NCBI GenBank assembly: GCA_903813345.2
Contig: CAIIXF020000007.1
Coordinates: 22,057,564 to 22,121,563, forward strand
Origin: Owenia fusiformis
Taxonomy: Eukaryota > Annelida > Polychaeta > Sabellida > Oweniidae
Direction: 5' to 3'
DNA length: 64,000 nucleotides
Each line of letters starts with the position of its first letter. Positions within the stretch are counted from its first letter, which is position 1. Of the stretch, positions 1 through 11,000 are shown piece by piece. Position numbers and translations under genes: made by a program. A model generated the notes under the pieces. The model was not told the DNA's origin, searched no databases, and worked only from the letters and a program-made list of their open reading frames with translations.

Positions 1-1029
1 GTTTTACAGGAAACTGGTAGGTATTTGCTCAGTTTGAACATAAGCCTTGAACCTGAATGTCAAAGAAATGCCAAATAATAACCGAGGATGATGTTTCACA
101 AAATCTACCTGTGTCCATGCTCAATCGTGTAAAAAAAACTTGTTGACAAAAAGAGGATTTATCATGAACCAAATCTAAAATGGTGGATAAGAGAAAAATG
201 AGACATACACTGTAACTGTCTCAGCAAATTCTGGATTCTGGTAGGTAAGACCATCCCCTCTCCAAGATTCAATGGTAGCCCCCTCTTATTTGGCAGTTTG
301 GTCACCATGGTGAGATTACTGTCAAAGATATAATGTATTTAACAATAATATTTTCCTAGAATTTTGAAATTCACACAATGTAAACAGGGGAATAGTAGTA
401 AAGACTATTATATTTAGCGAAACAGAATTTTTCCCTCCTTATATTGGAGTTCATTTTGCCCAGGACACTCAAATAAACTACAATTCAATGAAAACATACT
501 TTACAAAATAATTCAAAGACACTTACAGTAATTCATTTCAATGCATATACCAGATATGTTTCAATCAATTTTTCAGGGAAGGGCTCAAAGTTGGCAAGCC
601 CTCAACCCCTCCTCTGGCTGTAGACCTGAGTAGTTACAGAAGACAGTATGTACACTTGTATATTTGACACAAAATCATACAATTATTTTATCCAATTAAG
701 ACAATTATTTATTGCTGTAAATAAAACATTTTACAACTTTTAATTATCAATTAATAATTATCATGCCTCTTTAATTGGATACCATTTCTACAACCTGAAC
801 ATATTCCCCATAGAGGATTGGCTCATCTTTTATTTTTACCATAGAAATGAACAAAAATGATATCATCTATTTTTTATGTGATTTTACATTTCTCATGTTG
901 GCCTCATTTTCACAAAATCAGCATAATTTTAAATGATCAATTATGCCCTTTACTTGCCACATTTAAATTGTATTGGAATGACCACAAGACAAAGTGAACA
1001 TTTTTATTGATGATAATTAGAGTTATTAA

Positions 1030-1271
1030 CCTCTTGAATCCCAGGCTTTAAAATCGGTTGAAACCAGAGAATATTTCATTTTTGCAACCTTTTAACACTT
1101 TACTCCATACTTATACAACTTTAGATGCTCAAATTAGTAAAATTAGATGGCATAGATCATTTCTACACAAAACATTTTTTTGTGTAAATTAGATGAAAAG
1201 TGTTCAAATAAGAGCAATTTTACTGAAAATCTTTGTGACGAGAAATCTCGTCACTCCAGGTAGTCAAGAGG
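1030..1271 (-). mobile_element. piggyBac-like MITE, copy A (uninterrupted)
   Basis: The ends are inverted (CCTCTTGAATCCC at the left, GGTAGTCAAGAGG at the right) and the left flank is TTAA. The expected right TTAA has decayed to TTCT. Two relatives lie at 11359-11523 and 61792-63110; the last has TTAA on both sides. TTAA target duplication with short inverted ends is typical of piggyBac elements. No transposase is present. This copy matters because it shows the element without the insertion present in the 61.8 kb copy. Confidence 0.65.
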
Positions 1272-1340
1272 TTCTACAAAATTTGAACCTAAAATGGATT
1301 TCTGTAGCATGAATATATCAAAAGTTAATCATGGGAGCCA

Positions 1341-1364
1341 ACCCTCATTATATATATATATATA
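1341..1364. repeat. (TA)n microsatellite
   Basis: A short uninterrupted run of alternating T and A. It is a simple repeat with no other signal around it. Confidence 0.8.
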
Positions 1365-2290
1365 TCCCTTAACGTACATCCTTCATTTACCTATAATTAT
1401 ATGGTGATATTTGTTGTAAAACAACAATAAAACAATGTCTTTAACATATTATTATATAGTACATACATTTATATACAAATGAAATTCTTGCATATACTTT
1501 TTAGTCAGTTGATTCTGATTTTTTCTTTATTACGAAAATATATTTCATGCATCAACATTATATTCACATTGATTCACGATTGGATAGTGCCCCAAACATA
1601 AGTTTGTAGCAGACTCTTAAATGTTAGTGCTTTCTCAAATTATGTTTGGGATACTACAGAAATTTTCATTAAAATCTTGAAAAAGTTACAATGCTGACAC
1701 TTGCACTCATAAATGATAAAAATTGCAGTACAAGATTAAATCAAAAAAAAAAAAAAGTTAAATCATGGACCATTGGATCTTGAGGGACAAGTTCACCCTC
1801 AATCTAGAGACAAATCTCCCGGGATCTAACCAAAATACAAACAAAATATTTTATAGTGACCCGAGCCCAAGATTTTTTCTTTTCCGGCTGAAATGATTAG
1901 ATCCCCGAGAGCCAAGGGTCTTCCCCAAAGAATATAACTGCATACGATACATATATATTTTCAGAAATGTCACTTTCACTTTTCGTCTGTTAACTTTTTC
2001 AACCCGTTTACACGAAATTATTCACAAAATAGTTGGGTTAACACAACCCTGCCAAAACATGGAATGTTTTTAATGTATTCTCCAAATACAGCAATATGTC
2101 AAATTAAGCCCAAAACTGCATACTGCAACACAACAGCAAGATGATTGAAATCTTACTTTAAGTAAATATTGTCTTGAAAGTTTATAGTTTCAAACTACTT
2201 TCAAAGCATAATATTGGGGTAGATCAACATGAAATTCACAAATATGAGATAATATTTAACTAGCTATGACATATTTAAAAAAACATTTAC

Positions 2291-2450
2291 CAGAATGAGA
2301 CTCTGGGGGCCAAATGAGCTCTCCCCTCTGAGAAATTAAGAGTCCCTTCATGATGAAATCTGGCTTCTGGCTTATGTATTTCATTGATATGTACTCAAAT
2401 GGTGATATAAGCAACTCTTCTGGCTCTTTTTGGCTCATTGAATCGGTCAT
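2291..2450 (-). CDS. Candidate first coding exon of an unrecognised gene
   Basis: On the minus strand an ATG (2450-2448) directly follows an in-frame TAA and opens a frame that reads MTDSMSQKEPEELL and continues to LISQRGELIWPPESHS. It ends at a good GTAAAT donor (GT at 2290-2289, phase 1). The composition is that of a normal soluble protein, unlike the low-complexity translations around it. An acceptor-like CAG lies just upstream of the ATG, so a 5' UTR exon may precede it. I do not recognise the family. A possible continuation near 219-290 lacks a convincing splice acceptor. The rest of the gene would lie beyond the left edge of the window or in undetected exons. Confidence 0.4.
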
Positions 2451-2783
2451 TTACTGTGCTTGATGTAAATCAAATCAAACTACTTTTGCGTAAATGTAAT
2501 AGTCTACATAACATCTTTTTCTTAGAAAATCATCAAGTATTTTACATCCTATGCAAGATATAATATTACTAATCATTTTTTAATTTACATAAGCCTTGAA
2601 CATGTAGTTTAAAGCTCTTGGAGCTCAAGTATCATACATAAATAATCTTTTAGCTGACAGTCAGTATAAAGCCAATGTACCCATAGTATTTACTTTTTAA
2701 CAGAAGGAGGATATGACTGCAATTTATGGCATCACAAATGGAGTCCAGAAGTAGATTTGAATCATTACATGTATATACCTGGC

Positions 2784-2882
2784 TAGCCTTGCCCAAGTCG
2801 GTCTCTTTACTTCTCTTGATTTCTATTATGGTAATAATTCAAGATCAGGATAAGTAAAAAAATACCGACTTGGGCAAGGCTA
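2784..2882. mobile_element. 99-bp MITE with 9-bp target-site duplication
   Basis: A 99-bp hairpin element with perfect 19-bp ends, TAGCCTTGCCCAAGTCGGT and its complement. It is flanked on both sides by the same 9 bases, ATACCTGGC (2775-2783 and 2883-2891). A 9-bp duplication is typical of Mutator-like (MULE) transposons. The perfect duplication indicates a recent insertion. It has no coding capacity. Confidence 0.8.
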
Positions 2883-3261
2883 ATACCTGGCGTGATTTAA
2901 AAATTTGTCACACCCAGTTTATTTGACATAGACAGACAATTGTGGGCATTAAGCATGAGAGTGAGAAAAATGGAAAATCAACCAAATATTGCTAGCCACA
3001 TACAACTCTAATTGAATAAAACAATTTCACTTGTGAAAGATGCACAGGTATTCATCACAAAACTATATTGTATATAATTTTCAATATACATGCATAATCA
3101 CATGATGTTTAGCATACAGTTAGCTCTTCAAGCTGAGGTGTATGGTACATATTCTTATGAACTGTACACATTATATAATGTATAATGGGCATTTCCTGCA
3201 TACAAGCTACAAGAAATGTAATATGAGTAAATATTTACAGTGCAGTATTATGTTGCAGTTT

Positions 3262-3800
3262 TCACAAAGAATACATGCCTCAATGAATAGATATCACAAT
3301 GAATATATGCCTCAATGAATAGATATCACAATGAATATATGCCTCAATGAATAGATATCACAATGAATATAAGCCTCAATGAATACATATCACAATGAAT
3401 CTATGCCTCAATGAATATATATCACAATGAATATATGCCTCAATGAACAGATATCACAATGAATCTATGCCTCAATGAATAGATATCACAATGAATATAT
3501 GCCTCAATGAACAGATATCACAATGAATATATGCTTCAATGAATAGATATCACAATGAATATATGCCTCAATGAATAGATATCACAATGATTATATGCCT
3601 CAATGAACAGATATCACAATGAATCTATGCCTCAATGAATAAATATCACAATGAATATATGCCTCAATGAATAGATATCACAATGAATATATGCCTCAAT
3701 GAATAGATATCACAATGAATCTATGCCTCAATGAATAGATATCACAATGAATACCTCAATGATAACATGCCTCAATGAACACATAGTTACATCAATGGAA
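3262..3800. repeat. 32-bp minisatellite
   Basis: About 16 tandem copies of a 32-bp unit that alternates CAATGAATATATGCCT with CAATGAATAGATATCA. A few substitutions separate copies, and the last units degenerate. The copies are directly adjacent with no unique spacers, so this is not a CRISPR array. Confidence 0.9.
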
Positions 3801-4729
3801 AATACATGCCTCAATGAATATGAAATCCAATGAGCTTTGTTTCTCAACAATTTCTTTAATACAATTGCTATTTTTAACTATTCAAAATAAAAGTTCTTAA
3901 TATTCACAAGGTATGTAATATGGGTGATATTTTCACTAGAAACCCGCAACACCCAGACGTAGAGTTCACTTATTTTTGTAGAATCTAAAACAGAAGACTA
4001 AGAAAACTAAGCTTTTGATTTGTAAATAATTTAGTCATAGTATTGCATAGGATGTGACCTGAATACCCGTATGATTTACCAGATTCATCTTTATCTAACA
4101 ATAGGAGAACATCTACATTTTCTGTCAAATGGAGATAGTAGACAGTGAATCAAACAATAAATAAACACTGGTCTACTGAACAATGTTCAATGAACACTTC
4201 TGTGGAGTTGATCTTCCATCTTTGTTCACTCGTCTCCTGTCTGAATGCAGTGAAGACCGAGCTTGTGAAGATGCATGATTTCAATGTGTTAGAGCTGGTT
4301 TGCTATTCAATTTTCATTTGACTATGTCTGAAATGCTTCCGAATCACCCAGATGATATGTAAAGAAAGACATACAAAATCTGACTTTTGAGTCTGTGATT
4401 TGTTTTAATTGTTTCTAGTCTTCATAAATTCAAAATTTGGTTCTAATCTAAAGCCAAGTTCAACATTTAACTTACATTTTTGTACAATTTTAGCTTTCTT
4501 AAAATAAATATGTAAAAACATTAAAATACACATCTAATTCAATTGTACACATCATGCATAAAAATATACTAAATGTGGAGTCCAGATTGTTTCTTCGTCA
4601 TCATAAATTAAACGCTTTGATAAAAAATTTTGATTTGCCAAAATAAAAATATGTAAAAAAATAGTACAGTTTTAGTCAAGTTAAACCATACACTTGAGGT
4701 GTTTGTTAAACACAATTTCCATAAAATGT

Positions 4730-4735
4730 TTTATT
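4730..4735 (-). other. Predicted polyadenylation signal of GALNT
   Basis: AATAAA on the minus strand about 310 bases beyond the GALNT stop codon. It is the first canonical hexamer I found downstream of the gene, so the 3' UTR may end near 4.7 kb. This is inferred from position only. Confidence 0.4.
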
Positions 4736-4822
4736 AGTACACCCATTTGATTAGAGTTTTACCCAGGATGAATATGTTCAGTAAAACCTGTAAAAATGTT
4801 CAGGAAAACCCTTTAACATGTT

Positions 4823-4989
4823 CAGTAAAACCTGTAAAGTGGAACACCTCTGTAAGTAGTACACCTTATTACATTTCGAGGTCCTGCTTCTCATTCTTTA
4901 ATGTAAAATGAGCCTCTGTACATGGAACACCTCCAAGGTGGAACACTATTTTGAGGGACCAAAGCGTTCTATTAACACAGGTTTTACTG
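4823..4989. mobile_element. Pogo/Tigger-like MITE, copy 1
   Basis: It starts with CAGTAAAACCTGTAAAGTGG and ends with ACACAGGTTTTACTG. Internal motifs such as GGAACACCTCTG are shared with a fragment near 20140-20200 and with the elements at 41372-41562 and 44337-44495. The ends resemble pogo-group Tc1/mariner elements. It has no TA duplication, so this copy is older or disturbed. Confidence 0.5.
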
Positions 4990-5041
4990 TTAATTGTGTG
5001 CTACTCCCATATACTACCCAACAAGTACTACAAATTGTACA

Positions 5042-8000
5042 TTACAATATCTCTAAAATGTGTTCTAATTCCCACTTCTGAGTGTCTTTTCCCGAACATT
5101 CTTTGATTTTTACTCCCTGACCGTTGCTAAGTCCTTCTGTGTCCAGGCATAAGCCACTTGCATGTTTTATAGTTTTACTGATCTACAATAAGAAAAAAGA
5201 ATAAACTGATGAAAATAAAATCATTTTTTGGGGCAGTTATAGTCTTCAAGCATGAGACATAGTCTTTTCCATATATGTCTAGGGTTAACATATTAATCTA
5301 TCTAATACATTTTATAAGATATATTGGAAAACCTTTAATTTTGATATCTGGAATGAATGTGTAGTTCACTTGCTAGACCTATGCTTCATCTCATTTGTGA
5401 AAACATATCATATTTCATACACAACGATTCTCATTTTAAAACTTTTTAGCAAACATTCTCGTGCTGTAACAGTCTCTTCAGTATTTAATAAAAATGTCAT
5501 TTTTCTCCATGTTTTCCAAAATAGGATACTTCTTTTCTAATGAGCAAAAGATCAATGTGTATGAACTATAATATTGACTATTTTAAGTACAGAGCTTTAG
5601 CGATTTTATGCAAATTATTGAAAGAAGAATAAGACAATTTATGAATCATTCATCCTCCGATCACAGGGCTTCAAAATCCAGAATATATTCTTTCTTTTTA
5701 CCCCCTGCGATAAGTAGTTAGCATTTCCCCAATTAAGAACTCGCAATCTGATTGGCTGTCGCAACACTGTGACAGAAATCATGTATAAGGCATTGCGCAT
5801 AATTAGATCACGTGATTCAGTTTAATCGGGCGCTTCCAAATTGGTTACAGCAGGGGGAAGAAAGAGGTACGGATTCTGGATACCTGCTTAGGAGGATGTG
5901 AATCATTTGGCTTAATGGATCCAAGAAAAATTCCAGAGTTGCTTCATTCCAGAAAAAAACGTATAATGTATTTAATCATAAAAATACAGACATATATGTC
6001 TTATAAACTTATAAGACAACTTTCTACTTACTTTGTCATATTTAAAATATTGGTTGCTTTTACCCCCATGGCAGGATCGCAGTACAACATTTGGATTAGA
6101 AGCTGATGCATCAGCACATGTCTCTTCACGACGCAGCTCTCCAGCTAAACTCAGAGTAAACACCTGAAAATCATACAACCTTGATAAATGGTTAAGTAGT
6201 ACTACAACAAGCATAAATAACTCACAGTATTACAAAAATTCTCTTGTTATATTATATAAGGTCATGGTAATGTAAACAGTGTGTTAGAAAGTTGCTCCAA
6301 TAATTAGAATATACATGTAACCTCAGTACATTCAATAGAAATTTAATTGCAATATGGGTACATGAGATTGAATATTGATGTTGCATTAACAGAATGGTTC
6401 ATGGTGCCTTCATAGAAAATTCTAAAATTGTGTAATATCTTGACAAAGCATATGACAAAAGTAAATTCTCATAAACGGGGCAAAAGTAGTAGTCATGTGA
6501 ATTTTCCCTCGTCCAAAAATTAACGGATAAACAAAAGGACAGATAAGTGGGGCAAAAGACAGATTCAACATAGTACTATGATATTCATCCTTAAATTTGG
6601 GTATTGTTTTTTTGGCCTAACCTGTACAACCAATAATAAAATATATTTTTCACATCTGATTATAAACCAACCAATCAATTTCAATACTTTCATCTAACCA
6701 ACCATTAAAAAGCCAGAGTTTGTAACTAATAAATATCTTACAATTTGACAAATACAAAACAAAGAAATGAAAATATGAAAAGCTTCAGATAACAATGGAA
6801 AAAATAATAGTAATGAACATATTGTTAAAAATATTAAGGAGTAGGATCTAGAGGTCTACATATGTTGCACAAGAGAGGAAACAAAGGGAATAACACCTGG
6901 GATATATTGTCCTGAGGATGAGAAATATTGTCCTGAAATATGGGATCCTGGGATATGTTGTCCTGAAAAATGTTGTCCTGGGATATATTGTCCCGAGGAT
7001 GAGAAATATTGTCCTGAAACATATTGTCCTGGGATACATTGTCCTGAATATATATTGCCTAGAGATGTAATGTTCAGAGAAATATTGTCCCGAGATATAT
7101 TGTCCTGAAATATTTTGTGTGGGTTGTCCTGAAAATATTTTGTATATTGTCTTGAGATATATTGTCTCTTTATATTGTCCTAAGATATATTATCCTGGGA
7201 TCTATCGTCCTGGGATATATTGTACTTAAATATGTTGTCCTGAGATACATTGTCCTGGGATATATTGTCCTGAAATATGTTGTCCTGGGATATATTGTCC
7301 TGAAAAATGTTTTCCTGGGATATATCATATATTGTTCTGAAATATATTGTCCTGAGATACATTGTACAGAGATATATTGTCCTGGGATATATTGTCCTGA
7401 AATATATTGTCCTGGGATACATTGCCGAGAGATATATTGTCCTGAAATATATTGTCCTGAGATACATTGTTCGGAGATATATTGTCCTGAGATATATTGT
7501 CCCAAGATATATTGTCCAGAGATATATTGTACTGAGAGATATATAGTCCCTAGATATATTATCCCGAGATAAATTGTCAAGGGATATATTGTCCCGAGAT
7601 ATATTGTCTGGAGATATATTGTCCTGAGATATATTGTCCTGAGAATACTGTCCAGATATATATTTCCTAAGATATATTGTCCCAAGATATATTGTCCAGA
7701 GATGTATTGTCCTGAGAAATATTGTCCTGAGATATATCGTCCTAGGATATATTTTCCTGGGATATACTTTCCTGAAATATGCTGTCCTGGGATATATTGT
7801 CCTGAGATATATTGTCCTGAAACATATTGTCCTGAGATATATTGTCTCCCTGAGATATATTGTCCCAAGATATATTATCCTGAGATATATTGTCCCAAGA
7901 TATATTGTCCTGATAATATTTTCCTGGGATATATTGTCCTGAGATATATTGTCCAGAGATGTATTGTCCTGAGATATATTGTCTGGAGATATATTGTCTG

Positions 8001-11000
8001 GAGATATATTGTCCTGCGAATATTGTCCTGGGATATATTGTCCTGAGATATATTGTCCACTAGTGCCCATAGAGGCAATTCTTACCTGTGCATTATTTCC
8101 AATTTTAAACTTAAAATAAAAATTGAGTATACATTCTTTGTTCTTAATTGCTTCATTTTATTAAAAATATAATGAAATTCTATAATTTTTGTTGAGTTTT
8201 CTTCAATATTAAAATGTTAAAATGTTTACTGCTACTTACTTAAATGGCAGGTAAATACATTTATTGAGTGAATAAGAGAGAAAGTGATGGATAAAGAGAT
8301 GTGAATTTTGATCACTTGTATAATATACAGAAGACAGGTCATTCAAAATTTAGAAAGAATATTTTACATTTCAAATCCATTTTATTTTCTCAATAGATAC
8401 AATGCACATAGTATACCATACACTCTGATAACTTAATAACATTAGTGGCAAGATGAATACTTTGTTGAAGCAAATAGTTTAGCTACAAGCCCTTGCGAGC
8501 TCCCCCCACTGCCCAACTCCTCACAATGATGCGTGGTGAAATAGATAAGGCGGGGGGGGGGGTCCACAGTCTTGAAGCAAGACTAATAAAACCTGATCAT
8601 TACCTCACTGGCACTTGCACCCCCTTGGCAGCTGTATACACCTATAGGTATCACTTTCTTCTCATCTTTCCCAAGGGTATCCAGGCACATGTTGCTGGAG
8701 GGGTTTCTCACCTAAAATCATTTAGAAATGTTTTATACTATAGTAAAGAATGTGTACATGGAACATGCTTCCTGCTGACAAAATTGTTCCCAGTAGACAG
8801 GTGCTCCTAACAGAGGAAATCATTTGACATGTAAGTCAATGGGACTTGATTCATTGAAAACTACATGAAGAGAGATGTTTCTCACAGAGAGCTGTCCCAT
8901 CTGACAGATTTTACATAGTATTAAAGGAATAAATGCTCATTTTAATGAACAGTATACCACTTCTGATTCTGAATTCCCTTTAGTCATTTGTAGAGGACAA
9001 TTCAAATGCAAACAATGACACATATTTGTAAAGCTGAGTTTCTTAGCAGTTCACTTACCATGCCATATGCTTGCACACGTTCATCAGGAACATTTTTTTC
9101 TGGATAAATATTTTCTAAATACCACTTGAAACTCTTACAGTTTAGCTTCTCGCGGAGTTTTTTTCTCTCTGATATATCTCCTACATCTTTATCCTACAAA
9201 ATTAAATAATTCATTTTAACAGCAAACTAACTTTCCCTATGCTTAGTCAATATATTCAGTTACTTATGTAAAAAACAATTTATTTAAAAATTTGACTCCC
9301 TGTTAATATCAACTACCAATGATTATCATTGTTGTTTCTCATTTTGTGATTGGTTGAACTTGCACATGATATTTTCTTGTTAATTGGCAGTTCAGTGAGC
9401 CTTCACTGTTTTTTCATGCCTCTCTTCCAGAATAAAGCCCTTAACTTGTTCTATCTAAGTGAATACTAAATGTCATTTTTAAAGGCAACATTTCTGTAAA
9501 AAAAAAACAATATCCTGTATTAACAGTTTACGACGTTTGCCATGAGCCTGGCTATGCACATACAGTCTATAGTGGTTTAGAAAAGTCTTAATAATGAAAG
9601 ATTAGAGAAATCTTACAATTAAATCCCTTCTGTGCATATAGAAAAGTCTCTTGTATTCATCCATCCACACTTCAGCTAGGCGTTTAGAGTTCATACCATG
9701 CCAGTCCTCCTTCCCTACAGACAAAAACAGAAATTTAGATGCAATAATGTACAAGTGTATAATCAATAAGGCTAAGCAGTTGAGAAGTCATCTCAACCCG
9801 ACTAAGAAAAGGACTTTAATTGGCAGGCTCTAAGCAGGGCAACCCCCCCTGGCCAAAAATTCTTTCAAAATCATGCAGTTTTTTCTACCATTTTGAGCAC
9901 TTCTTAAGTGATTTTAGCCATATTTGGGCCAAAATTGTCAAATGTGAATCCTCCCTGGAAACATTTGAAAACTGAAGCCCCCCCCCTTGGCAAATCCTGG
10001 CTACGGGCCTGATTAGTATACCAATTAGGATCGTACCTAGCTCCAAGATCCTGTGACCCCCCCTCTACCTAACTACACAGTCGTCTCTGTTTTAGTGGGG
10101 GGGGGGGTCCACAAGGCCTTGCAGCTAGACTATAAACATGGTATATCAATGGAAAATAGGAAATTTGAGACCAAGATGTGTTCCCATTGAGAGGTGCTCA
10201 GATATACAGCAATCAGATCTCTCACAACTGAGTCAATCATAAATGTTTTATATTTTTATTTTTATTTACTCATGTAGTATAATTATCTCGTATGACATTT
10301 ACATCCTGACTTGGACTTGGAGGTAATTTTATAGTAAACAGCAGTTACATTGATTTTATGTTGATACTCTTAACTCAATTAAATTTATTCATTAATTCCT
10401 TCATTAGTGATGAATACATCTACTCTTGATAACAGGTGATGTTTATGCAAATTGCTTATTAAGATATACTTTTCAAAAAATTCTTTTTTGCCTTTCAAAA
10501 TTATATATATATATCATGTATTGGCAGTCATTTTTAAAAAGGGTAAAATTGCATATAAGATATATCATACAATGGCATAACCCCGGGGGTTCACTATATA
10601 TACACCTTGATGGATGGGTATCCTTGGCGCACATGGGGCACCTTTTTTGACATTTGGTATGGCAATGGACCCACATTTTAGGATCTGGTTTGAGAATGCC
10701 TCTGAAATCATCACTTTTGAGATATAACAATTGCCGGATTTTCAACTTTCTGGTATGAGAATGGTCTTGAAAAATATGTGACCTCACACTTGTGGTATGA
10801 CATTGGTTTACTTAGTTACACCATGGGCTTTCAAGGTTACACATATCTTTAATTTGAGGTTGTTTTCAATAATTTTTCTCAAAGATCTACCTTCTTCTTT
10901 TGACTTCTTCAGTTTGAATATTAGTTTTTTCCCTTGTGCTATGGCATTGGTCCTACATTTGAACAATTGGTATGACATTGATCTTATATTTGGAGATTTG

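Noticed and set aside
219-290. Possible second exon (SWRGDGLTYQNPEFAETVT) for the gene at 2291-2450
   Set aside because: The frame could join the 2291 donor, but there is no pyrimidine tract or clear acceptor, so I do not claim it.
3262-3800. CRISPR-like regular repeats
   Set aside because: Units are contiguous, with no unique spacers, in an animal genome; it is a minisatellite.
7162-8078. Long open frames on both strands (up to 296 codons)
   Set aside because: They translate a 15-bp tandem repeat; the frames overlap in all registers and show no start context, domain or splice structure.
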